DNA of 12,877 bases from Rhodobacterales bacterium UBA3077 (GTDB lineage: Bacteria; Pseudomonadota; Alphaproteobacteria; Rhodobacterales; Rhodobacteraceae): contig DFBP01000070.1 in assembly GCA_002366685.1 (NCBI GenBank), forward strand, positions 1-12,877, read 5' to 3'. The position numbers and the translations under genes are program-made. Below the pieces are notes generated by a model that had not been told where the DNA came from, did no database searches, and saw only the letters and a list, made by a program, of their open reading frames with translations. This document shows, piece by piece, positions 6,859-12,877 of the stretch; position 1 is the first letter of the stretch, and each line of letters begins with the position of its first letter.

Positions 6859-7863
6859 ATGACCCTTCCAGAAACCATGCGCGCGATCGAGATTAGCCAA
6901 CCGGGTGGACCGGAAGTTTTGGTGTCGGTGACACGGCCTGTTCCATCGCTAAGTGCTGAAAATATATTGATAAAAGTTGAAGCGGCAGGAGTTAACAGAC
7001 CCGATGCTTTGCAGCGAGCAGGGGCCTATGCGCCGCCGCCGGGGGCCTCGGATTTACCGGGATTGGAATGTTCGGGCGAAGTTGTGGCGGTGGGCTCTGG
7101 GGTCAGCCGCTGGACCGTTGGCGACAAGGTTTGCGCATTGCTGCCGGGGGGCGGCTATGCGGAATATGTGACGACGCATCAGGACCATGCTTTGCGGGTG
7201 CCGGCCGGATTGACGATGATCGAGGCGGCCGCCCTGTGCGAAACCTTCTTCACCGTCTGGACGAACGTGTTCGAACGCGGTTGTCTGGAGGCAGGCGAGG
7301 TGTTCTTGGTGCACGGTGGATCGTCCGGTATCGGAACGACGGCAATTCAACTGGCAAACGCCATGGGCGCGCGGGTTTTTGCGACGGCTGGCAATGCTGA
7401 AAAATGCGCCAAGTGTCTGGAATTGGGGGCGGAGCGGGCGATCAATTACAACGAGGAAGACTTTGTTGAAGTTGCCAAACAAGCTACGGACGGGCGTGGT
7501 GTTGACCTGATTTTGGACATGGTCGGGGGCGCGTATATTGCACGCAATATCCGCGCACTCGCGATGGATGGCAGGTTGGCGATGATCGCCTTTTTGGGTG
7601 GCCCCAAGGCCGAGATCAACTTCGCGCAGATCATGGCAAAACGGATTACGGTGACCGGGTCGACACTGCGGCCGCGCTCGGTTCAGGATAAGGCGGTGAT
7701 TGCCGAGGCGCTGTCCGAAGTGGTCTGGCCGCTGATTGAAGCGGGGCGAATTGCGCCGGTGATGGACTCGACTTTTCCGCTGGAACAGGCGGCTGATGCG
7801 CACCGGCGGATCGAGAGTTCGGGGCATATCGGAAAGATCGTTTTGACGGTTAACCAAGGTTAA
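6859..7863 (+). CDS. NAD(P)H:quinone oxidoreductase, PIG3-type zinc-independent MDR
   Basis: The product has 334 residues. The N-terminal GroES-like domain carries the quinone oxidoreductase signature NRPDALQRAGAY (46-57). The Rossmann domain has HGGSSGIGTTAIQLA (152-166), the NADPH-binding glycine loop, and ends HIGKIVLTV (323-331). The zinc-ligand cysteines of alcohol dehydrogenases are absent, as expected for the PIG3/QOR subgroup. It should reduce quinones or related enones in the cytoplasm with NADPH. The ribosome site AAGGA (6846-6850) overlaps the preceding stop region, placing it third in the coq9 operon. Confidence 0.9.
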   Translation: MTLPETMRAIEISQPGGPEVLVSVTRPVPSLSAENILIKVEAAGVNRPDALQRAGAYAPPPGASDLPGLECSGEVVAVGSGVSRWTVGDKVCALLPGGGYAEYVTTHQDHALRVPAGLTMIEAAALCETFFTVWTNVFERGCLEAGEVFLVHGGSSGIGTTAIQLANAMGARVFATAGNAEKCAKCLELGAERAINYNEEDFVEVAKQATDGRGVDLILDMVGGAYIARNIRALAMDGRLAMIAFLGGPKAEINFAQIMAKRITVTGSTLRPRSVQDKAVIAEALSEVVWPLIEAGRIAPVMDSTFPLEQAADAHRRIESSGHIGKIVLTVNQG

Positions 7864-7895
7864 CACAGATCGTTTTCTGTCAGATTTCCGGATGC

Positions 7896-7928
7896 ACAAC
7901 CCGTACACAATGCGTACACAACCCGTAC
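7896..7928. repeat. Three tandem 11-bp repeats
   Basis: Two exact ACAACCCGTAC units flank one ACAATGCGTAC unit with no spacing. The period equals about one DNA turn, so the same face of the helix is presented three times, as in iterated operators. A partial fourth unit may follow. The binding protein is unknown. Confidence 0.75.
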
Positions 7929-8136
7929 ATACGATTTTGCGCGGTGGGGCGTTAACCTTTAGCGCGCAAAAAGTTAATTTCAGGCAGCTAAGCAAAACTT
8001 TTCAGTACATGCTTTGCCTTGGCTAAATCGACCGTTCCAAAAACCGTGTAATCGAGATGCCCCCCGGGGTGGCTTCGTGCTTGGTTGGTGATTTGCTGTA
8101 AGGCTCGGCTTCAACGGTATCCACGAACCCTTCGCA

Positions 8137-8150
8137 TTGATCTGAATCAA
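8137..8150. promoter_or_regulatory. FNR/FixK-type binding site
   Basis: TTGAT-CTGA-ATCAA is a perfect match to the FNR/Anr/FixK consensus TTGAT-N4-ATCAA. It is centred about 138 bp before the cytochrome ATG. If it acts at -41.5, the start site would be near 8185, with TACCGT (8173-8178) in the -10 position. It suggests oxygen- or nitric-oxide-responsive control of the cytochrome gene. Confidence 0.75.
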
Positions 8151-8196
8151 TGACCTGTGTCAATGCCGAGCCTACCGTCAAAGGAGCGGTTCTGTG

Positions 8197-8277
8197 ATGA
8201 ATTGCGGTAAGGTGGAGGATCATTCCTCCAAAGTGAAAAGCAAGACGAATATCTATTCAACCGATAAAAAGGAGTAA
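8197..8277 (+). CDS. Possible 26-codon leader ORF upstream of cytochrome c
   Basis: ATG 8197 is preceded by AAAGGAG (8180-8186) at 10 nt, and the frame ends with TAA at 8275-8277, four bases before the cytochrome ATG. The product MNCGKVEDHSSKVKSKTNIY plus six residues is hydrophilic and unrelated to anything I know. If transcription starts near 8185, as a class II FNR promoter would predict, the Shine-Dalgarno would be lost. That weakens the case. It could be a leader peptide or chance. Confidence 0.25.
   Translation: MNCGKVEDHSSKVKSKTNIYSTDKKE
8214..8229. repeat. Short perfect inverted repeat in the cytochrome leader
   Basis: GGAGGA-tcat-TCCTCC forms a 6-bp stem with a 4-nt loop, about 50 nt before the cytochrome start codon. 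There is no T-run, so it is not a terminator. It could be an operator or an RNA hairpin in the leader. Confidence 0.5.
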
Positions 8278-8281
8278 TGAT

Positions 8282-8680
8282 ATGAAACGTACAGTAATCA
8301 CTGCGGGCCTGATGCTGGCCGCTTTGTCCGTGAACGCAAATGCCGAAGAGACTGCCGGGCAGGAAGAATATGAGGTAGCCTGCGCTATATGTCACGGAGA
8401 GAGTGGCAAAGGTAACGGAGCATTCGCGCCCCTGCTTAATATCGAGGTTCCTGGCCTCACCGGTCTTTCTGCCGGTAACGATGGTGTATTTCCGTTTCTT
8501 GATACCTTCATGATGATTGACGGGCGAACACAGATCGGGGCGCACGGAACGGCGATGCCTATTTGGGGTGAAAGATTCACGACTTCAGCCGCTGAAAATT
8601 ATGGACCCTACGGTGGCGAAGTCGTAGTTCGCGGGCGGATTCTTTCGCTGGTGTATTATCTCGAATCGATTCAGGAGTAG
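8282..8680 (+). CDS. Small periplasmic c-type cytochrome
   Basis: The product has 132 residues. MKRTVITAGLMLAALSVNANA is a Sec signal peptide with likely cleavage after Ala21. The haem-attachment motif is CAICH (34-38), followed by GxGNGAFAPLL. Met92 in GTAMPIWG is the probable distal ligand, giving a class I-like fold. It should carry electrons in the periplasm. The partner is unknown, and no oxidase or reductase gene is adjacent. Ribosome site AAGGAG (8269-8274) is 7 nt from ATG 8282. The FNR box upstream points to use under low oxygen or denitrifying conditions. Confidence 0.88.
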   Translation: MKRTVITAGLMLAALSVNANAEETAGQEEYEVACAICHGESGKGNGAFAPLLNIEVPGLTGLSAGNDGVFPFLDTFMMIDGRTQIGAHGTAMPIWGERFTTSAAENYGPYGGEVVVRGRILSLVYYLESIQE

Positions 8681-8753
8681 CCGTCCGGTTACCGCCTAAA
8701 TGTGGTGTCGGTTCAGGGATGCGGGTATTCTATATGGGTCAACAGCCTGTGCG

Positions 8754-9392
8754 CTATCGTATCGGCGCGAATGACGCGTTGTAGCCGCAATCCCTAACCA
8801 CATCGGCCCCGCAGATGCGCGGTTCGAGGTCTTTGGTCAGGCAAATGCGGACTTCTTGGATGAGGCCGCCTTTGCAGGTTACGGTAAGGCTGTCGGCGGA
8901 CAACGCCTCGTTAACTTCCAGAAACGCGGATTCGATGACTTTTGGTGGCAAGGTCATTTCGTTCGGCAGGCTCCGCAGGATTTCGGGGCGGTTTACGGCC
9001 TCGTATGCATCGCGCGCGGCGACGAAATATTCTTCGGCGGATAGACCCGCACAGCGGCCGTGTTTCTTCCACTGATACCACGCAAGGCCGCTTGTGCCCA
9101 TGATGTCGACCATCGCCTCGGTCTGGATCCGCGAGGGGTTGCGTTCGGATGTCCGGCAGAAGGATGGCCAACCGTATTCATATTGCGGCCACAAGCCGTG
9201 GAGCGTGAAGCCAAAGCCCTGTCCTGCGTCACACTGCGGCGAGTTGCGATCATCGCCTTCGAGTTCGCACCAGCTAGGCGTCCAACTGAGAGACATTACA
9301 TAATAGTCGAAATCGCCTGCACGCTCGCCATCAGCAAGGGCGGGGGTGGCAAATACGAGGGCCAAACAAAAGGACTTTAACAATCTGATCAT
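8754..9392 (-). CDS. Ribonuclease T2 family protein, secreted
   Basis: The product has 212 residues from ATG 9392, chosen because it begins a clean signal peptide (MIRLLKSFCLALVFATPALA, cleavage about residue 20). A GTG at 9422 would add ten residues before it. CAS I is FTLHGLWPQ (62-70) with His65. CAS II is WYQWKKHGRC (105-114) with Lys110 and His111. Several cysteines (42, 54, 79, 114, 173, 184, 194, 202) suit disulfides in the periplasm. RNase T2 enzymes cut RNA without metal via 2',3'-cyclic phosphates and probably scavenge RNA. The usual glutamate of CAS II is Gln107 here. The gene is divergent from the trcR-like gene. Confidence 0.92.
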   Translation of the reverse strand: MIRLLKSFCLALVFATPALADGERAGDFDYYVMSLSWTPSWCELEGDDRNSPQCDAGQGFGFTLHGLWPQYEYGWPSFCRTSERNPSRIQTEAMVDIMGTSGLAWYQWKKHGRCAGLSAEEYFVAARDAYEAVNRPEILRSLPNEMTLPPKVIESAFLEVNEALSADSLTVTCKGGLIQEVRICLTKDLEPRICGADVVRDCGYNASFAPIR

Positions 9393-9421
9393 CTGGCCTA
9401 TATACACCTGAGAATTCCCCA

Positions 9422-9459
9422 CGAAAACCTAAATAGCGCGCTGCGCAGCCAAGTTTTCG
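9422..9459. repeat. Nested inverted repeat in the RNase T2 / trcR intergenic region
   Basis: Outer arms CGAAAAC (9422-9428) and GTTTTCG (9453-9459) are perfect complements. Inside lies the 10-bp palindrome GCTGCGCAGC (9440-9449). The structure ends about 20 nt before the AAAGGAG ribosome site of the trcR-like gene. It may be a protein-binding site or a leader stem-loop. Confidence 0.5.
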
Positions 9460-9492
9460 GCAAGGGCACAAGTTTGTTTAAAGGAGACTGAT

Positions 9493-10218
9493 ATGACGCT
9501 TCCATTGATGACCAAGGCGACCGCCGTTTGGCTGGTAGATAATACGACGCTTGCGTTCACGCAGATTGCCGAGTTTTGCGGCCTGCACGAGCTGGAAGTA
9601 AACGGCATCGCGGATGGCGAAGTTGCGGTTGGCGTGAAGGGTTTTGACCCGATCGCGAACAACCAACTGACTGCCGAAGAGATCAAGCGCTGTGAGGAAA
9701 ACCCGAAAGCCAAGTTGCAGTTGATGTATAATCCGGCTGCCGAGGGTGAGCTGAAACGCAAGGGACCGCGCTATACTCCGCTGTCCAAGCGTCAGGATCG
9801 TCCGTCCGCTATCGCGTGGCTGGTCAAGTTCCATCCGGAGCTTACAGACGGCCAGATCAGCAAACTGGTTGGTACGACGAAACCAACTATCATGGCGATC
9901 CGTGACCGCACACACTGGAACATCGGCAACATCAATCCGGTTGATCCTGTGGCGCTGGGCATGTGTAAACAGATCGAACTTGATACTGCGGTTGCCAAGG
10001 CTGTGAAGAAAATGGGCGGCGACGAAGTGATGTCCGACGACGAGCGCATGAAGCTGGTCTCGACGGAGCAGTCATTGCATATGCCGGACGAACCACGTGT
10101 GCCTTCGAGCATTACCGGTCTGGAGAACTTCAGCCTGTCGACGCCGGAAGAAGAGCCGGCAATCGATGCGGACAGCTTGTTCAAAACACCGGCACCTGGT
10201 GCTGACGAAGAAGAATAA
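9493..10218 (+). CDS. trcR: DUF1013 / TrcR-type transcriptional regulator
   Basis: The product has 241 residues, typical of this alphaproteobacteria-restricted family. The N-terminal part (8-45) has an HTH-like segment, AFTQIAEFCGLHELEVNGIA. The central part (90-145) has PRYTPLSKRQDRPSAIAWLV and a second HTH, LTDGQISKLVGTTKPTIMAI. This is followed by the conserved NINPVDP. The C-terminus (200-241) is acidic and disordered. Family members are described as transcriptional regulators linked to the cell cycle. The exact targets here are unknown. AAAGGAG (9480-9486) sets ATG 9493. It is a single gene with a hairpin after its stop. Confidence 0.85.
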   Translation: MTLPLMTKATAVWLVDNTTLAFTQIAEFCGLHELEVNGIADGEVAVGVKGFDPIANNQLTAEEIKRCEENPKAKLQLMYNPAAEGELKRKGPRYTPLSKRQDRPSAIAWLVKFHPELTDGQISKLVGTTKPTIMAIRDRTHWNIGNINPVDPVALGMCKQIELDTAVAKAVKKMGGDEVMSDDERMKLVSTEQSLHMPDEPRVPSSITGLENFSLSTPEEEPAIDADSLFKTPAPGADEEE

Positions 10219-10227
10219 TTGACGGTA

Positions 10228-10247
10228 GCCCCGACCAAGGTCGGGGC
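10228..10247. terminator. Hairpin downstream of the trcR-like gene, between convergent genes
   Basis: GCCCCGAC-caag-GTCGGGGC is a perfect 8-bp GC-rich stem (nine with the inner pair) ten bases after the trcR stop. It lacks a T-run on either side, so it is a weak intrinsic terminator or a transcript-end stabiliser shared with the convergent SDR gene. Confidence 0.5.
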
Positions 10248-10262
10248 GCCTCCGCCCGCCGG

Positions 10263-11069
10263 TTAATGTGCGGGAATGGTCACGGTGTCGACAAGACTGC
10301 GGCCACCATCAACTGCCAAAATCTGACCTGTAATGAAATCCGCTTTGCTGGACGCGAGGAATACGGCTGCGTCTGCGGCTTCGGTTGCCTCGCCGATCTG
10401 ACCGAGCGGCGTGGCGTCCGCGATTGCATCGTGCAGGTCGGCGTATTCCTTTAGGGATTCACGAAGGCTGGCGCTCATCAGGCTGCCAATCGCGATGCCG
10501 TTCACGCGTATGCCGTGCGCTGCAAAAGCCACCGCCAGCGAGCGGGTCAGTTGGTCGAGAGCAGCGGAGGACACAGAATAGGCCATAAGTTCCGGCATCG
10601 TACGGGTGGCCGCAATGGACGAGAGATTGACGATTGCGCCAATGATTTCGCCCTTCTTGTGTGGCGCCGACTGTTCGACCATCCGTTTGGCAACCGCTTG
10701 CGCGAGGCGCAGGTTTACGGTGACATTCTGGTGCATCAGCTGTTCGAAAACACCATCCTTGTCGGTCAACGGATCGGAGGTCAGGATTTGGCGGCTAGCG
10801 TTTACCAGAATATCGATATGTTCAAAGGCATCGATGGTGGCGGCCATCAGATTATTGACGGTCAGCTTTTCCCTCAGGTTTCCGACGTAGGCTATCGCAT
10901 TGCCGGCACTGTTCTGAAGCGCCTCTACTTCGGTGCGCAGGCGCTTTTCGTCCTTGTCAGCCAGAACCACATTGGCGCCTAGTTCGACAAATCGACGGGC
11001 AATCGCGAGGCCGATGCCATTGGCGGCACCGGTAACGATGACCGTTTTACCAGATACGGAAGTGTCCAT
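10263..11069 (-). CDS. SDR-family protein lacking the catalytic lysine
   Basis: The product has 268 residues with a classical SDR layout: TGAANGIG (13-20) cofactor loop, Asp38 after β2 favouring NAD, LVNAS (88-92) in place of NNAG, Ser150/151, and a C-terminal DGG (254-256). The active-site motif reads Y164-SVS-S168, where SDR enzymes have YxxxK, so the lysine is serine. The usual PG after RVN is also changed (RVNGIAIGS). It may bind NAD(H) without normal dehydrogenase activity, or act as a pseudoenzyme. CGAGG before ATG 11069 supports the start. It lies 77 bp behind the rsmC-like gene on the same strand. Confidence 0.85.
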   Translation of the reverse strand: MDTSVSGKTVIVTGAANGIGLAIARRFVELGANVVLADKDEKRLRTEVEALQNSAGNAIAYVGNLREKLTVNNLMAATIDAFEHIDILVNASRQILTSDPLTDKDGVFEQLMHQNVTVNLRLAQAVAKRMVEQSAPHKKGEIIGAIVNLSSIAATRTMPELMAYSVSSAALDQLTRSLAVAFAAHGIRVNGIAIGSLMSASLRESLKEYADLHDAIADATPLGQIGEATEAADAAVFLASSKADFITGQILAVDGGRSLVDTVTIPAH

Positions 11070-11146
11070 TTATGCCTCGTGATTCCCTGCAAACAGGTGT
11101 TGCAGACTATGGGAAAGCCGGAAAAATTTCGAGCGTTTTGTGACCG

Positions 11147-12157
11147 TCAACCCTGCCGTTTTAACGGGCGGCGGGCGCGGATGATTTTGAAGGCTTTGTC
11201 CTGCTCGAGAATTTCCCAGTTTTTGAAGTAGGTTTCCATCGCGGATTCGTAGGGAAGCTGGCGGTTCGCGACCATAAGGAATTGCCCGGAAGGCTTCATG
11301 ATCCGCGCGGCGGTGGCGATGAAACTGACGCCGATGGCTGGTTCGGCGGCACGGCCTTGATGAAACGGCGGGTTGCAGATGACGGTGTGATAAGGCTCTG
11401 CCGGTTTGTCGAGCGTGGTTGCGTCGACCCAATGGAAGTGGGCGCGTTCGTCTGTGACGTTGAGTTTCGCAGCCTCCAACGCGGCGTATTCGGCCTCGTA
11501 TAGATCGAGCGAGGTGATACGTTCGCATTTTTCCAGCACGTTGCGGGATAGATACCCCCAACCGGCACCCAGATCCGCGGCAGCACCTTTGATCGACTTG
11601 TCGAAATACCGCGTTAGCATTTCGGAACCGACGTCGATTTTCTCAGGACTGAACATGCCGGGCGCAGTGACGTATCCAAAAGCGTTGAGGCTGGAAGCCA
11701 GCGCGGCCTCCCATTCTTCAGGCGCCGGGCCGGTGGGCTTTAGCCAGAAAACCTTGCCGTGAGATTTGGAGAGAACGCCGTCGATCTCGAATATCTTCTT
11801 TACCTTCTTCAACATGCTGTCGATGCCGTCGGTTTTGTCGCCGCTAACGACGACGTGCCCGTCCTTGGCAACCATGCGGCAGGCGCGGGCGAAGTTAGCC
11901 ATGTTTTCGGCACGGCTACGGGTTAGTGCCAGCAGAACCATGGCAAATTCACCGGAGGCTTGCGGGACGACGGTGATGTTGTCCAGTGTCAGGCGGTCGG
12001 CAAAGGGTTTGAAGCCTTGCTCGCAGACGATGTGCGGGAAGTCGCTGAATTCGGACGGCAGGAAAGCCGGAGGGCGGATGTAGAGAACCTCGCCGGTTTC
12101 GGGGATGTTCAGAAATTCGTCGTCGAACGGCAGCAGGATGCGCGCTGGGTCAGCCAT
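11147..12157 (-). CDS. RsmC-like class I SAM-dependent methyltransferase
   Basis: The product has 336 residues, close to RsmC, with two tandem Rossmann-like halves. The N-terminal half (1-150) is degenerate. The C-terminal half carries DLGAGWGYLS (195-204) for SAM binding and the NPPFH motif (262-266) of N-methyltransferases that act on exocyclic amines. RsmC methylates N2 of a guanine (G1207 in E. coli numbering) in 16S rRNA. This relative probably modifies 16S rRNA, but the exact base cannot be told. GGAGGG a few nt upstream fixes ATG 12157. The gene follows clpS by 25 bp, so co-transcription is likely. Confidence 0.85.
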   Translation of the reverse strand: MADPARILLPFDDEFLNIPETGEVLYIRPPAFLPSEFSDFPHIVCEQGFKPFADRLTLDNITVVPQASGEFAMVLLALTRSRAENMANFARACRMVAKDGHVVVSGDKTDGIDSMLKKVKKIFEIDGVLSKSHGKVFWLKPTGPAPEEWEAALASSLNAFGYVTAPGMFSPEKIDVGSEMLTRYFDKSIKGAAADLGAGWGYLSRNVLEKCERITSLDLYEAEYAALEAAKLNVTDERAHFHWVDATTLDKPAEPYHTVICNPPFHQGRAAEPAIGVSFIATAARIMKPSGQFLMVANRQLPYESAMETYFKNWEILEQDKAFKIIRARRPLKRQG

Positions 12158-12182
12158 TAAAAGCCCTCCGAAATGTGGTGAT

Positions 12183-12533
12183 TCATTCTTTTTCCATCGT
12201 GCATTGCAGCGGATGCTGATTGCGCTGGGCGTAATCCATGACTTGCGTCACCTTGGTCTCCGCGATTTCGTGGGCGTAAACGCCGACGACGGCCAGACCT
12301 TTGGTGTGCACCGTCAACATGATGCCTTCGGCGGCGGTGGAGTTCAGGCCAAAGAAACGTTCCAGAACATGCACGACGAACTCCATCGGGGTGTAGTCGT
12401 CGTTCAACAACATCACCTTGTAAAGCGGAGGCTTCGCGGTCTTCGGCTTGACTTTGGCGATCGTGCCGGTGTCGCTGTCGTCATCGAAATCATCATCCGA
12501 TGCCATCAACGTTGTTTTGGATAACTGGCTCAT
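12183..12533 (-). CDS. clpS: ATP-dependent Clp protease adaptor ClpS
   Basis: The product has 116 residues from ATG 12533. A longer frame back to 12599 would run into the phasin terminator, so the downstream start is preferred. The acidic, flexible N-terminus (10-22, DDDFDDDSD) precedes the core. NDDYTPMEFV (44-53) and TVHTKG (75-80) are the N-degron pocket residues (Asn44, Asp45, Asp46, Thr48, Met50, His76). ClpS binds ClpA and hands over proteins with bulky hydrophobic N-termini for ClpAP degradation. It appears to head a minus-strand group with rsmC and the SDR gene. Confidence 0.95.
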   Translation of the reverse strand: MSQLSKTTLMASDDDFDDDSDTGTIAKVKPKTAKPPLYKVMLLNDDYTPMEFVVHVLERFFGLNSTAAEGIMLTVHTKGLAVVGVYAHEIAETKVTQVMDYAQRNQHPLQCTMEKE

Positions 12534-12586
12534 CTCTATTCCCGCGGATATTTGGTGTTCAACTATATAAGCTACCCGCACAAATA

Positions 12587-12609
12587 GAAAAGGGGGCAAA
12601 CGCCCCCTT
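12587..12609 (-). terminator. Intrinsic terminator of the phasin gene
   Basis: AAGGGGGC and GCCCCCTT form an 8-bp stem with the 4-nt loop GTTT (minus strand), directly followed by TTTTC. This is a classic intrinsic terminator and separates the phasin gene from clpS. It lies 28 bp after the phasin stop. Confidence 0.85.
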
Positions 12610-12637
12610 AACCGGTCTCGATGTCGCTAAAAGCGAT

Positions 12638-12877
12638 TTATGCAGTGTAAGACTTCATTGTTTCGGAAGCAGCTTCATAGCGCTCGCCGAGTGGTGCAGT
12701 GACGTCTTTTGCCGCCGATGTGAAGATTTCGTTCATTTTGGCAGCCTGAGCTACGAAGCCTTCAAATGCGGACTGAGCGAATGCGGATTGCTTTTCGAAC
12801 AATTCAGTCGCTGTTTTCGCGGAAGCCAGGTCAGTTGCGACAGCAACAGCTTCTTCGAAGGATTTTTTCGAGAACGA
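12638..12877 (-). CDS. Phasin family protein, C-terminal part (partial)
   Basis: The last 79 codons of a minus-strand gene run off the right edge and stop at TAA 12640-12638. The product is alanine-rich, helical and amphipathic: SFEEAVAVATDLASAKTATE, then LFEKQSAFAQSAFEGFVAQA, ending ERYEAASETMKSYTA. This is the usual C-terminal pattern of alphaproteobacterial phasins, which coat polyhydroxyalkanoate granules. The N-terminus is missing, so length and full domain content cannot be checked. Neighbourhood with clpS is common in this group as I recall it. Confidence 0.88.
   Translation of the reverse strand, partial: SFSKKSFEEAVAVATDLASAKTATELFEKQSAFAQSAFEGFVAQAAKMNEIFTSAAKDVTAPLGERYEAASETMKSYTA

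Larger units (their letters stand above)
7864..8281. other. Regulatory intergenic region before the cytochrome c gene
   Basis: There are 418 bases without a convincing full-length gene. In order it holds tandem 11-mers (7896-7928), a GC-rich palindromic patch near 8060, a perfect FNR/FixK box (8137-8150), a short leader ORF (8197-8277) and an inverted repeat (8214-8229). A 66-codon minus-strand frame (8023-8223) is probably chance. Confidence 0.6.

Noticed and set aside
7850..7863. TTAA-N6-TTAA at the end of the quinone oxidoreductase gene as a CtrA site
   Set aside because: The CtrA consensus has N7 spacing and the motif is within coding sequence and its stop codon, so support is too weak.
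7054..7995. 313-codon minus-strand ORF opposite the quinone oxidoreductase gene
   Set aside because: It is a shadow of the coding strand with an unnatural Arg/His/Cys-rich composition, while the plus-strand gene has clear family motifs.
8023..8223. 66-codon minus-strand ORF in the cytochrome upstream region
   Set aside because: The GGAGGA directly touches the ATG with no spacing, the product resembles nothing, and the frame covers the FNR box and inverted repeat, so it is probably chance.

Overview
The window looks like a chromosomal segment of an alphaproteobacterium, most likely Rhodobacterales (Roseobacter group). The evidence is a set of typical alphaproteobacterial proteins: a DUF1013/TrcR-type regulator, a COQ9-family protein beside rpsU, ClpS beside a phasin, an RsmC-type methyltransferase and a bacterial RNase T2. 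This is a judgement from protein families, not from a database search.

Positions 1 to about 3730 form an accessory region. By eye it is more AT-rich than the rest. It opens with the 3' end of an IS3-family transposase and its terminal repeat. Next comes a tightly packed integration module: a small coupled ORF, an excisionase-like HTH protein, and a tyrosine recombinase that overlaps the excisionase by 133 nt. A convergent gene encodes a 498-residue Schlafen/AlbA_2 plus HATPase_c_4-type protein, which may be defence or regulatory cargo. The region ends at the 3' end of a tRNA-Arg(CCG) gene, a classic integration target, so the tRNA is the probable border between island and core genome. No second att copy is visible in the window.

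Positions 3734 to 12877 look like ordinary core genome. Past the tRNA and its promoter lie a GT-A-like protein with a DxD motif, rpsU (bS21, minus strand) and a divergent three-gene run: coq9, a class IV (branched-chain type) aminotransferase and a PIG3-type quinone oxidoreductase. The rpsU and coq9 promoters appear to share one TATA core back to back, and the rpsU Shine-Dalgarno lies in a perfect 5-bp hairpin. A 418-bp intergenic region follows. It carries three tandem 11-mers, a perfect FNR/FixK box and a short leader ORF, and leads to a small periplasmic cytochrome c. A periplasmic RNase T2 and the TrcR-type regulator are then divergently arranged around a nested inverted repeat.

The right part is all minus strand: phasin (partial), a strong intrinsic terminator, then clpS, an rsmC-like methyltransferase and an SDR-family protein, plausibly transcribed together. 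The SDR protein lacks the catalytic lysine of the YxxxK motif.

No unmistakably new multi-gene system is visible. The best candidates for follow-up are the tRNA-bordered element with its AlbA/ATPase cargo, the rpsU leader hairpin with overlapping divergent promoters, the FNR-box/tandem-repeat region before the cytochrome, and the lysine-less SDR.
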